64,000 nt of DNA from Singulisphaera sp. GP187. Its GTDB lineage: Bacteria > Planctomycetota > GCA-002687715. The DNA lies in assembly GCA_945907755.1 (NCBI GenBank), contig CAMDTN010000006.1, positions 1 to 64,000 on the forward strand, read 5' to 3'. The position numbers were made by a program, and so were the translations under genes. This document shows positions 28,112 through 36,509 of the stretch, in pieces; positions within the stretch are counted from its first letter, which is position 1, and each line of letters begins with the position of its first letter. The notes below the pieces were generated by a model that was not told the DNA's origin, made no database searches, and saw nothing but the letters and a program-made list of their open reading frames with translations.

Positions 28112-29596
28112 TCAGTGCCGCTTCGGTTCGAACATTTCTGAATACTCCCGCAGCATCGTGGCCCAATGCTCGCTATCCGCAGCGCGCGGCACTTCTTGAG
28201 TCGCGGCCAAACGCACGAATGGGCGCGCGAATTCCCCGGCGCTGCACTGACGCCCGTCAGCGAGAGCAGCCACCCACCCTGCCTGCAAGGCGGCACCAAG
28301 CGCTGCAGACTCTGTTTCCAGTGGACATTCCAGCGTCACGCTGAGTGCTTGAGCCAGCATGTCGCGCCACAGCGCGTTGTGCGCGCCGCCGCCCACGCAG
28401 CGCACGCGGCTGAACGCAACGCCTTGCGCACGCAATCTCTTTGCCCCCAATGCGAGATTGGCAGTGATGCCCTCCAGTGCAGCGCGGAACAGAATCGGCC
28501 CCCGCAGCAAGCCCGGGCGCAGCCCATGAAACGACCCCGTGGATAGAGGCAAGTCCGGCACGCGTTCGCCGCTAAAAAACGGAACGCAACGCACACCGTG
28601 GCAACCGAACGGCACCTGAGCCGCGGCCTGTGTCAATGCGTCCATGCTGCCTCCACCAAAGGCCGCGCGCACTTCCTCCAACACATTGGTGGAGTTCATC
28701 ACGCACAACAACGGCAACCACGCACCAGTGCTGTCGCAGAAAGCCGCGATAGCGCCGGAGTTGTCTATTACCGCACGATTGCTGCGCGCAAACAGTGTGG
28801 CGGAAGTTCCAAGGCTGAGGATGACCACGCCTTCTTCCCCGGCGCCAGCGCCCAACGCGCTGAGCATGTTGTCGCCCCCGCCCACCGCGATGGGCACGCC
28901 AGCGGGCAGCCCCGTTTGCAGCGCTGCCTGCGCGCTCACCTTGGCTGCGAATTCGTGGGGCGGACGCAGCGGTGGCAAACACGCGGCAGTATCTGGGCCC
29001 AATGCAGCTACAGCCGCTGGGTCGAACGCGCGCTGCACTGGATCGAAGAACCCGGTGCCTGAAGCATCGCCACATTCCATCCACGCCACGCCCGACAAGC
29101 GCCAATTGATGTAGTCATGCGGCAACAGCAGCGTGGCCACTCGCGCACGCAACGCTGCTTCGTGCCGCGCCATCCACAACAGCTTCGGAGCCGTGTAGCC
29201 TGTGGGCACCTGCCGTCCCAAGGTCCGCGAAAGCTCGGCGGCCTCGGCGCTGGTGCTGGTGTCGCACCACAGTTTGGCAGGGCGCAGCACGGCACCAGTT
29301 GCATCCAAGACCACCAGTCCGTGCTGTTGCCCCGACACGCTGATGCCGCCAATCACGCCACGCTGCGCAGCCGGTGACTGCATCAGTTCTTGCAGCACGC
29401 TGCACACCGCCTCCCACCAAGTTTGAGGGTGCTGCTCCATCGCGCCCACGGGCAAGCCTTCGATGAACCCATAGCTGCGCGCCGCGCGAGCAACCACTGG
29501 ATCACGCGTGCTGTCGTGAGCCAAGCCTGCGTCCAGCAGCACCGCCTTGGTGCTTTGCGTGCCTACGTCAACACCGACGAACAAGGAGCTGCTCAC
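28112..29596 (-). CDS. xylB: Xylulokinase (FGGY family)
   Basis: Phosphorylates D-xylulose to xylulose 5-phosphate. It has 494 residues. The N-terminal phosphate-binding loop is GVDVGTQSTKAVL, SGQQHGLVVLD is the xylulokinase substrate motif, LPHDYINWRLSG and DASGTGFFDP include the catalytic Asp region, GGGDNMLSALGAG is the second ATPase motif, and VGGGAHNALWRDMLA is the adenosine motif. The ATG overlaps the xylA stop (ATGA). Confidence 0.93.
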   Translation of the reverse strand: MSSSLFVGVDVGTQSTKAVLLDAGLAHDSTRDPVVARAARSYGFIEGLPVGAMEQHPQTWWEAVCSVLQELMQSPAAQRGVIGGISVSGQQHGLVVLDATGAVLRPAKLWCDTSTSAEAAELSRTLGRQVPTGYTAPKLLWMARHEAALRARVATLLLPHDYINWRLSGVAWMECGDASGTGFFDPVQRAFDPAAVAALGPDTAACLPPLRPPHEFAAKVSAQAALQTGLPAGVPIAVGGGDNMLSALGAGAGEEGVVILSLGTSATLFARSNRAVIDNSGAIAAFCDSTGAWLPLLCVMNSTNVLEEVRAAFGGGSMDALTQAAAQVPFGCHGVRCVPFFSGERVPDLPLSTGSFHGLRPGLLRGPILFRAALEGITANLALGAKRLRAQGVAFSRVRCVGGGAHNALWRDMLAQALSVTLECPLETESAALGAALQAGWVAALADGRQCSAGEFARPFVRLAATQEVPRAADSEHWATMLREYSEMFEPKRH

Positions 29597-30771
29597 CCAC
29601 GCACTCCCAATAAGTGCTCGATCATCAGTTGGTCCAAGCGCTCATGACGCAAACCGCGCGCCCCAAGAGCATCAGGGTCGATGCGTTGCGCGCGCAAGGC
29701 CGCAGCGCGTTCGGTGCTCCAGCCCGCGGCAATGCCCTGATGCGCCACGCCAGTGTGATTGTGCTGCAGGATTTGCTGCACTTCGCTGTCGGCATCGAAG
29801 GCCTGCGCGCGAGCCTTCAAAACCTTGTAGGTGCGCATGCAGCCGCGAGCAAAATCCCACACACCTTGCTGATCTTCCGTGCGATAAGCGTGGGCATCGA
29901 AGTGCAGTGGTCCGGTGTAGGGCGCGTTCCCGGCCGTGCCTTCCAGCAGTCGCACCAACAAGAACGCACCGCGCAGATCTTCGCTGCCAAAACGCAAGTC
30001 TTGGTCGTAGCGCCCAATTTTTTGTGCGTTCAAGTCGATGTGAAACAACTTGCCCGTCTCCATGGCCTGGCCCACGCCATGCACCATGCTCAGGCCCGCC
30101 ATGGTTTCGTGCGCCACCTCGGGGTTCACGCCAACCATCTCGTGGTGCTGCAAAGTGCTTATGAAATGCAGCATGTGCCCAGTAGTGGGGAGATAAGTAT
30201 CGCCGCGGGGTTCGTTGGGCTTGGCTTCCAGCGCGAACACGATCGGGTAGCGCCGCTCCTTCACATAGCCGCACAGAAAATCTATGGCCTCGCGCATGTG
30301 GCGTATGGCTGTGATGGGGCTGCGGCAGGCATCCGCTTCGGTGCCTTCGCGTCCGCCCCAGAACACGAAGATGGTGGCTCCAAGGTCGTTGGCGAGATCC
30401 AGTGCATCCATGCACTTGCGCACCGCGAAGGCACGCACGGCTGGATCGTTGGCGGTGAAGGCCCCGTCTTTGAATAGCGGATGCGTGAACAGATTGCAGG
30501 TGGCCATGGGCACGCTCATGTGGCAGCGTGTCAACGCGTCTTTGAAACGCCCAACGATCGCATCGCGTTCGCTGGCACTCGCGTCGAAGGGCACGAGGTC
30601 GTTGTCGTGCAAGTTGACACCTGCGGCGCCGCACTCCGCCAAGCCCTCAACCAATTGCACGGGATCCAGCGCAGGGCGCACTGGCCCGCCGAAGGGGTCG
30701 CGTCCGATGTTGCCCACCGTCCACAAACCAAAGCTGAACCTGTCTTCACGCACGGGGTCGAACGCGTCCAT
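29593..30771 (-). CDS. xylA: Xylose isomerase (Streptomyces type)
   Basis: Converts D-xylose to D-xylulose. It has 392 residues, matching class I enzymes. WTVGN is at 17-21, His55 and Asp58 are in NLHDNDLVPF, FVFWGGREG at ~135, metal ligand Glu182 and catalytic Lys184 are in EAKPNEPRGD, and further ligands are in GVNPEVAHE, FHIDLN and HFDAH. It forms a xylose operon with xylB; no xylose regulator or transporter is adjacent. Confidence 0.95.
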   Translation of the reverse strand: MDAFDPVREDRFSFGLWTVGNIGRDPFGGPVRPALDPVQLVEGLAECGAAGVNLHDNDLVPFDASASERDAIVGRFKDALTRCHMSVPMATCNLFTHPLFKDGAFTANDPAVRAFAVRKCMDALDLANDLGATIFVFWGGREGTEADACRSPITAIRHMREAIDFLCGYVKERRYPIVFALEAKPNEPRGDTYLPTTGHMLHFISTLQHHEMVGVNPEVAHETMAGLSMVHGVGQAMETGKLFHIDLNAQKIGRYDQDLRFGSEDLRGAFLLVRLLEGTAGNAPYTGPLHFDAHAYRTEDQQGVWDFARGCMRTYKVLKARAQAFDADSEVQQILQHNHTGVAHQGIAAGWSTERAAALRAQRIDPDALGARGLRHERLDQLMIEHLLGVRG

Positions 30772-30823
30772 GGGTTGCTCCGAGGGCGGAGCCTACTCCA
30801 TGCTGCGCGGCGCGGCGCGGGCT

Positions 30824-31597
30824 TCAGGCGATGCGGAAGAACCTATGCGCGTTGTCCGTGGTGGCGCGGAAGAGCTGCGCTTCGGCAACTCCCTTCACGC
30901 GCGCCAATTCACGGGCAATGTGCACCACATGCGCGGGTTCATTGGGTTTGCCGCGGTAGGGCACAGGAGCCAGCCACGGAGCGTCGGTTTCCACCATGCA
31001 CTGCTCCAGCGGCACCAAGCGCGCTGCGGCGCGCACATTTTCGCCCTTGGGGTAAGTGATGATGCCGCTAAAGGACACGAAGAAACCCCAGCTCACAAAG
31101 GGCTGCAAGTCTTCGGGGTTGCCGCCGAAGCAATGCAACACCGCACGCAGGCCGCGTGGGATGAATGGCTCCAGCACGCGCGCTGCGTGAGCGTGCGCTT
31201 CGCGGATGTGCAGCACCAGCGGCTTGTCCAATTCCAGGGCCAATTCCGCATGCCAGATCAGACTCTGCTCTTGTTGTCCCGGAGTGCTGGCGGAGCGATA
31301 GGAATCCATGCCCGTTTCGCCGATCGCCACGACGCGCGGATCTGCCGCGAGCTTGCGAATGGCAGCGAAGTCTGCCGCCGTGGCCTCTGCAGTGTCGTTG
31401 GGGTGAATGCCCACCGATGCATATAGCCCATCGTGGCCACGCACGAAATCCAGCACCACGGCGGAAGTGGCCGCATCGATGCCCACCACCAACGCCTCGG
31501 TCACTCCCAGAGCACGCGCACGCTGCCAAGCACCACTGCCATCGGCAGCAAGCTCGCCCAATGTCAGATGACAGTGAGTGTCAAAGAGTGTTTCCAT
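30824..31597 (-). CDS. tatD: TatD family metal-dependent hydrolase
   Basis: DNase-like TIM-barrel hydrolase. It has 257 residues. Metal ligands are visible in order: DTHCH (6-10), GETGMD, LHIREAH, LHCFGG and ETDAPWL. The usual GExGLD is GETGMD here, a conservative change. It lies 52 bp upstream of xylA on the same strand and downstream of the HMA selenoprotein gene; any functional link is unclear. Confidence 0.92.
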   Translation of the reverse strand: METLFDTHCHLTLGELAADGSGAWQRARALGVTEALVVGIDAATSAVVLDFVRGHDGLYASVGIHPNDTAEATAADFAAIRKLAADPRVVAIGETGMDSYRSASTPGQQEQSLIWHAELALELDKPLVLHIREAHAHAARVLEPFIPRGLRAVLHCFGGNPEDLQPFVSWGFFVSFSGIITYPKGENVRAAARLVPLEQCMVETDAPWLAPVPYRGKPNEPAHVVHIARELARVKGVAEAQLFRATTDNAHRFFRIA

Positions 31598-31624
31598 GCC
31601 GCACGCTCCCCAGAAATGAAGCGA

Positions 31625-31647
31625 GGCCCCGCTCGGTGAGCGGAGCC
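31625..31647 (-). terminator. Terminator hairpin after the HMA selenoprotein gene
   Basis: A 10 bp stem (GGCTCCGCTC with GAGCGGGGCC on the minus strand, one G-U) closes a three-base loop and is followed by TCGCTTCATTTC. It lies between the HMA gene and tatD and probably ends the HMA transcript. Confidence 0.6.
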
Positions 31648-31659
31648 CCGTTCAGTATT

Positions 31660-31673
31660 GAACCCGAAGGTTC
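31660..31673 (-). other. UUCG tetraloop hairpin directly after the stop codon
   Basis: On the minus strand GAACC and GGTTC enclose a TTCG loop, beginning at the base after the HMA gene stop. This very stable mini-hairpin may protect the mRNA 3' end together with the larger hairpin downstream. Confidence 0.5.
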
Positions 31674-31991
31674 TTACTTCTTCGCGAAGCTCGTCAGGCC
31701 GTAGCCCTTGGTCTTCAACGCCTTCTCGGCGTCTTCTTTGGTCAGAGTTCCCGTCTTCATGGTGACGGCGGCGGTTTTCTTCTCGAAATCCACCACGACT
31801 TTGTCGACGCCAGCAAGTGCTCCTAAGGTCGCACGGACCTTAGCTGCGCAGCTACCGCCTCAAGTCATTCCGGAAACGCCGATGGTGTAAACCACCGGGT
31901 CATCTGCGGTAAGAACCGCAGAACCAGTCGACGCAAAGCTCAACGGCATGAGCACGAGGCTCAAGGCGAGAGCGAGAAAGCCGAAACGCAT
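31674..31991 (-). CDS. Secreted HMA-domain protein, probable selenoprotein (in-frame TGA = Sec44)
   Basis: 105 residues if the TGA at 31860-31862 is read as selenocysteine. Residues 1-20 are a signal peptide (ending SFAS). Residues ~33-105 form one heavy-metal-associated (copper chaperone/MerP-like) domain: VVYTIGVSGMT, then U44, then GGSCAAKVRATL, and VDKVVVDFEKKTAAVTM as the beta-alpha-beta core, ending GYGLTSFAKK. The TGA replaces the first metal-binding Cys of the GMTCxxC loop; there is one extra residue before the second Cys (U-GGS-C). Reading continues in frame with full domain similarity to a TAA stop. A stem-loop at SECIS distance follows. AGGAG lies seven bases before the ATG. It probably binds a soft metal or is redox-active in the periplasm. 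Confidence 0.85.
31823..31843 (-). promoter_or_regulatory. Candidate SECIS element of the HMA selenoprotein
   Basis: A perfect 8 bp stem, CTAAGGTC with GACCTTAG, closes a five-base loop CGTGC with G in the second position. The loop starts 24 bases after the TGA, inside the 16-37 base window and with the early-loop G described for bacterial SECIS elements. It lies within the coding region, as bacterial SECIS elements do. Confidence 0.75.
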
Positions 31992-32019
31992 GGGATATCT
32001 CCTGCCCAAAGGGCTGCCA

Positions 32020-32028
32020 CTTATACCA
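32020..32028 (-). promoter_or_regulatory. Extended -10 promoter of the HMA gene
   Basis: On the minus strand TGGTATAAG fits an extended -10 (TGnTATAAT-like) about 30 bases before the ATG. No convincing -35 box is visible at 16-18 bases upstream. Confidence 0.4.
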
Positions 32029-32143
32029 CCCAAGCGGGGCGATCCTCCACCAGAATTGTGACTCTTGGGGTCTTGAATGGAGCTCGCAGGGGCAAGAATG
32101 GGCCAGAGGTGGCGTGGACTCACGGGATTGGTAGAAAGCGCCC

Positions 32144-33187
32144 ATGGGTTCCGGCACGGCACGCGATCCGAAGCACGATGGGCTGAACAAGCCCGATGCC
32201 GAGCTTTTGCGCATTCGCCTGTGCGATCTGGCCCTGCGCATCGAGGACAGCGAAATCGGACCGTTGATTGAGCAGTTGTGGCGCGAACTCGGCGAGCGAG
32301 GCCTGAAGTTTCGGCCTCAGTGCTACCTGAGCACGGAGTGGTTCGTTGAACAGGGCGAAACCTGCATCGGCATCCCCTTCTTTTTGGCGCACCCAAAGTT
32401 GATGCGCTTGGAGCGACGCCAGGTTCTGGATGTCGAAGGCGCCAGCGCCGACGAAGCCATGAGGATTCTGCGCCACGAAGCGGGGCACGCAGTGGACTAC
32501 GCCTATCGCATGAAACGCAGCCGTGGCCGGCGCGAGATCTTCGGCAGCAGCAGTACGCCCTACCCCGAGAATTACACGCCGAGGCCCCATAGCCACGGCT
32601 TCGTGCGTCACCTAGACAACTGGTATGCGCAAAGTCATCCGGACGAGGACTTCGCCGAAACATTTGCCGTGTGGCTGACGCCGCACAGCGCGTGGGGCGA
32701 GCGCTACCGCAATTGGAAAGGTGCGTTGCGCAAATTGCAGTGGATGGACGCGCGCATGACCAAGCTCCGCGGCCAAGATGTGCGCGTTCAATCTGGCGCG
32801 ATGCCACATGCCATCGCGGCGGACCAACGCACGCTGCAAGACTTCTACGATCAGCGCCTCGCCGCTCTCGCCGAGGAAACTTCGCCCGAATATGTGGATG
32901 GCGACTTGCGCAAGATTTTCGCGGGGCGCAGTGGCAACCCGAGCGCAGAGAAGGCCGCCGATTACATCCGTAAGAACCGCAAGCGTCTGCGCGAAGTGGT
33001 CGCCCGCTGGTCAGGCCTGAAGAAGTACAATGTCGACCACATGCTGTCCGCCATGACTGCCACCTGCCGCGAACTGGACCTTGTCCGCACCGCGCCCGAG
33101 GATGCGACGCTGAGCAATCTGGCGGCGTGCTGCGTGGCTCTCTCCAAAAACTACTTGTTCGCAGGCCGGTTCTCGATGTCCTCATGA
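32144..33187 (+). CDS. Putative zinc metallopeptidase-like protein
   Basis: 347 residues, no signal peptide. A gluzincin-like active site is visible: HEAGH at 111-115 (His111, Glu112, His115) and a downstream acidic helix DEDFAETFAVWL at ~168-178 supplying a possible third ligand Glu. This resembles putative zinc-binding metallopeptidase families of unknown substrate. The C-terminal half is helical and basic (YIRKNRKRLREVVARWSGLK). Its stop overlaps the start of the ATP-grasp gene (ATGA), so they form a two-gene unit, which hints at joint peptide processing/ligation (inference). Confidence 0.75.
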   Translation: MGSGTARDPKHDGLNKPDAELLRIRLCDLALRIEDSEIGPLIEQLWRELGERGLKFRPQCYLSTEWFVEQGETCIGIPFFLAHPKLMRLERRQVLDVEGASADEAMRILRHEAGHAVDYAYRMKRSRGRREIFGSSSTPYPENYTPRPHSHGFVRHLDNWYAQSHPDEDFAETFAVWLTPHSAWGERYRNWKGALRKLQWMDARMTKLRGQDVRVQSGAMPHAIAADQRTLQDFYDQRLAALAEETSPEYVDGDLRKIFAGRSGNPSAEKAADYIRKNRKRLREVVARWSGLKKYNVDHMLSAMTATCRELDLVRTAPEDATLSNLAACCVALSKNYLFAGRFSMSS

Positions 33188-34206
33188 AGCGCGAGCACAA
33201 GCGTGTCTTGTTGCTCTCGTTCGTGTCGCGCAAAGAAGATCTCGCTGTCGATTTGGGTGCGGCGCTGAAAACCCCGGAGTGGCTGAGTGAACACGACATC
33301 GCGCGCGCGTTGGCGCGGCTCGGCCACGAAGTCGAGGTGTGCTTGGTGTGCGACGAGGTGGAGCCATTGGCCACCCGCGTGCGCGAGTGGAAACCCGACA
33401 TTGTTTTCAATCTGGTCGATGAGTTTCGAGGCAAGAGTGTCAACGACTGGAAAGTGGCGGCCTACCTCGAACTCCTCGGCGTGCCCTACACCGGCTGTGG
33501 GCCGCGAGGCTTGCTGCTGTCGAAAGACAAAAGCCTCGCAAAACAAGTGCTGCGGCCGCATCGCATCCGCGTACCCGATTGTTTCTTGATTGAGCCAGGC
33601 GCCGCGACGCGCAAGCCCGCGCGGCTGCAATGGCCGCTGATCGTGAAGTCTCTGTACGAAGAAGGCTCGGTGGGCATCTCCCAAGCTTCCATCGTGCGCG
33701 ACGAAGCACAGCTGAAGGAACGCGCCGAATTCATCCATCGCACTTTCTCTCAGCCCGCCATCGCAGAGGAGTTCATCGAGGGGCGCGAGATCTATGTCTC
33801 GCTCCTTGGCAGTGGGCGCATCCGCGTCTTCCCCTTCCGCGAGATCCGTTTCGCCAGCTTGCCCGATGATGCAGCGCAGATCGCCAGCTTTAGCGCCAAG
33901 TGGGACGAGGACTACCGCAAGCGCTGCGGCATCACCAACGAATTCGCAACAGACCTTCCGCCGGAAACTGTGCGGCGCATCGTGCGCTTGGCGCGGCGCA
34001 CAGCCAAAGCCCTGAACCTCGACGGCTACGCCCGACTCGATCTGCGCTTGCCGAGTGAAGGCGCACCAGTGCTGCTCGAAGCCAATCCGAACCCCTTCCT
34101 TGCACGCAAAGAGGATTTCGCGCTGAGCGCCGAAGCCGCAGGGCTCAGCTTTGCTCGGCTTGTCTCGAAGATTCTGAAACTCGGCTTCGAGCGCGGCGTG
34201 CCCTAG
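33184..34206 (+). CDS. ATP-grasp ligase, D-alanine-D-alanine ligase-like
   Basis: 340 residues. The N-terminal lobe (RVLLLSFVSRKED) is followed by the D-Ala-D-Ala-ligase-type segment DIVFNLVDEF and GVPYTGCGPRGLLLSKDKSL. The ATP-grasp domain has PLIVKSLYEEGSVGIS, EEFIEGREIYVSLL, YARLDLRL and LEANPNPFLA, with the Mg ligands Asp, Glu and Asn present. It is not a housekeeping Ddl (the substrate loop differs), so it probably joins other amino acids or peptides. It is coupled to the metallopeptidase-like gene upstream. Confidence 0.85.
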   Translation: MKREHKRVLLLSFVSRKEDLAVDLGAALKTPEWLSEHDIARALARLGHEVEVCLVCDEVEPLATRVREWKPDIVFNLVDEFRGKSVNDWKVAAYLELLGVPYTGCGPRGLLLSKDKSLAKQVLRPHRIRVPDCFLIEPGAATRKPARLQWPLIVKSLYEEGSVGISQASIVRDEAQLKERAEFIHRTFSQPAIAEEFIEGREIYVSLLGSGRIRVFPFREIRFASLPDDAAQIASFSAKWDEDYRKRCGITNEFATDLPPETVRRIVRLARRTAKALNLDGYARLDLRLPSEGAPVLLEANPNPFLARKEDFALSAEAAGLSFARLVSKILKLGFERGVP

Positions 34207-34236
34207 GCTTCAGCGCCCAAGGCAACGCCCATTCCT

Positions 34237-36429
34237 TCACAGCGACGCTTTGAAAAATGCACTGGCCTTGCGCAGGAAATGCAGCATCGAGCGCCCGCGC
34301 AAACCGTGAAGCTCGCCTGGGTACACCATGGTTTCCACTTCCACGCCGCCGTCGATGCAGGCCTTCAGGAACGACAGTGAGTTCTGCCACACCACGGTGT
34401 CATCCGCGCTGCCGTGCACCACCAAGAGGCGCCCTTTCAAACCCTTCACATGGGTTGCGGGATTCGCGAGCTTATAGCCTTCAGCGTTTTCCGCAGGCGT
34501 GTCCATGTAACGCTCGCCGTAACCCGTTTCGTAGTAGCCCCAGTCAGTGACAGGCGCGCCCGCGATGCCGGCTTTGAAGCGCTCACCTGCGCGCGTCATC
34601 AGCGTCAGGGTCATGAAGCCACCAAAGCTCCAGCCTAGGGCGCCCACGCGCGTGGCATCGGCGCCTGTTTGCAACAGCACATGATCTAACGCCGCCAATT
34701 GATCGCCCAATTCCACCGTGCCCAGTTGGCGATGCACTGCCTGCTGCCATTCGATGCCGCGTTGCAGCGTCCCGCGACCGTCGGCCATGAACACCACCTG
34801 CCCCTGCGCCGCCATCGTCGCCAGCCACAAGTTCCAACGGCCACCGCCATTCAGCCACTGGTCCGTCACCATCTGAGAGTGCGGGCCGCCGTAGACATAG
34901 TGGATCACGGGCGCGCCCTTAGGAGTCATCCCTTCGGGCGGCAACAGCATCCAGCCGTGCAGCGAGGCGCCATCCGAAGCCGTGCACTGAAACAGCGAGT
35001 CGCGACCGTGGCGCAATCCGCTGAAGGGGTCTGGCGCTGTGTGCAAGCGCTTGGGCGCGACACCGATACCCGTCGCGAACAAGTCCACAGCCTTTGGCAG
35101 TTCCAAATTGGTGTGCGTGTCCAGGAGCCACTGGTCATCTGCAGAGCGCAGCGCGGCATGATGGCCGCGGCCGTGCGTCAACTGCCGTTGCGTTCCATCC
35201 AAGGCCACATGGAACAGGTGCTTCTGCAGCGGGTTCTCGCCGCTGGCTGTGAACAACAAACCCTTGCCGTCGGCATCGAATCCCACAAACTCCTGCACAT
35301 CGAAAGCGCCTGAAGTCAATTGCCGCTGATGCTTCCCCGCCGCGTCAAAGCTGTGCAAATGGCGCTGCCCGCTGCGCACCGAGAACCACAGGAACGCGCC
35401 AGCACCAGTAGGAATGAACAACGGCGGGGATTCCGGTTCGATCCACTGTGCATCCTCTTCGCGCAGAATCACGCCGCGCAACGCGCCGCTGGCCGCGTTC
35501 CAAGCACGCAATTCCATGTGCGCTTGAGCGCGGTCCACATGTGCAATCCACAATTCACTGCTGTCAGGGCTCCACGCAACATTGGTGTGCCATTCGTCGG
35601 CCTTGGCGTCCAACGCCAACCAAGTGGTCTGCGCAGATGCCAAGTCGTGCACGCCCACAGAAACGATGCTGCTGTTGCGCCCAGCCATGGGGTAACGCCC
35701 AGCTTTGGCGCGCGCAGGCACCGGTGCAATTTCGAAATACGGGTAAGCATCGACAGGGCGAAAATCCTCGCGGTAGAAGGCCACACGCTTGCCATCAGGC
35801 GAAAACCACAACCCATCATGGATGCCAAATTCCACGCGGTGCACTTCAACGCCGTGGGTGAGATCGGCATTGCCGCCTTCAGTGGCCGCGTGCACGCTGC
35901 CATCGCGCAGCATCACTTGCACATTGTTGTCTTGCACAAAGGCTGCAGCGGAATGATCTGCTGCGTACACCGCATGCTCTGCGCCATTTGGCAAACGAAA
36001 GAGCGCCTCGGCACTCGCCTTGGTGGCCACGCCGTCAGCGCCGCTGATTCCCAGCACCACGCGCACTAGTCCGCGCGGATGCTCCAACAACAACGAAGCA
36101 TCGCCGGGTTGCCAGCGCAGCCCCGCAAGAGTCTCTGCACCAACGCCCGGCAGAATGGGTTCCAGCGCTGCCGCAAGCGCAGCGCCATCCAACACCACGC
36201 TCTCCGCACCGGTGGCCGCATTCACCAACACCAGCTCGGCACCGGCTGCAGTGGTGCGCACCCACGAGTAACTGGCGCCACTGGTTTGCCACTGCAACCC
36301 AGCAAGCCCTTGGGGCACGAACTGCGCTTGGTTGCGCACCCACGCATCCAGCGTGAATACGGGCGCTTCTTGCGCCTGCACACTCACACCAATACAGCAA
36401 CAAACTGCGAAAACGACGAATGAGCGCAT
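34237..36429 (-). CDS. Secreted S9 family prolyl oligopeptidase / dipeptidyl peptidase IV-like
   Basis: 730 residues with signal peptide MRSFVVFAVCCCIGVSVQAQ. The N-terminal half is a DPP-IV-type beta-propeller (FSPDGKRVAFYREDFRPVD, NVAWSPDSSELWIAHVD). The C-terminal alpha/beta hydrolase has nucleophile Ser601 in GWSFGG, Asp676/677 in HGSADDTVV and His708 in GELHGL. Upstream PVIHYVYGGPHSQMV is the oxyanion loop. It cleaves short peptides, probably after Pro/Ala, in the periplasm. GGAG seven bases upstream of the ATG supports the start. Confidence 0.94.
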   Translation of the reverse strand: MRSFVVFAVCCCIGVSVQAQEAPVFTLDAWVRNQAQFVPQGLAGLQWQTSGASYSWVRTTAAGAELVLVNAATGAESVVLDGAALAAALEPILPGVGAETLAGLRWQPGDASLLLEHPRGLVRVVLGISGADGVATKASAEALFRLPNGAEHAVYAADHSAAAFVQDNNVQVMLRDGSVHAATEGGNADLTHGVEVHRVEFGIHDGLWFSPDGKRVAFYREDFRPVDAYPYFEIAPVPARAKAGRYPMAGRNSSIVSVGVHDLASAQTTWLALDAKADEWHTNVAWSPDSSELWIAHVDRAQAHMELRAWNAASGALRGVILREEDAQWIEPESPPLFIPTGAGAFLWFSVRSGQRHLHSFDAAGKHQRQLTSGAFDVQEFVGFDADGKGLLFTASGENPLQKHLFHVALDGTQRQLTHGRGHHAALRSADDQWLLDTHTNLELPKAVDLFATGIGVAPKRLHTAPDPFSGLRHGRDSLFQCTASDGASLHGWMLLPPEGMTPKGAPVIHYVYGGPHSQMVTDQWLNGGGRWNLWLATMAAQGQVVFMADGRGTLQRGIEWQQAVHRQLGTVELGDQLAALDHVLLQTGADATRVGALGWSFGGFMTLTLMTRAGERFKAGIAGAPVTDWGYYETGYGERYMDTPAENAEGYKLANPATHVKGLKGRLLVVHGSADDTVVWQNSLSFLKACIDGGVEVETMVYPGELHGLRGRSMLHFLRKASAFFKASL

Positions 36430-36509
36430 GGCAATCTCCAACGGGTAGGGCGCGCATCTTCCGTTAGCATGGCCCAGCCGGGAAGGTCCCGGCCACAAGG
36501 AAAGTAAAC

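Noticed and set aside
31860-33443. Long minus-strand frame ending at the HMA TGA
   Set aside because: Only its last 43 codons are real (the HMA N-terminus); the upstream part is antisense to the metallopeptidase and ATP-grasp genes and has no similarity.
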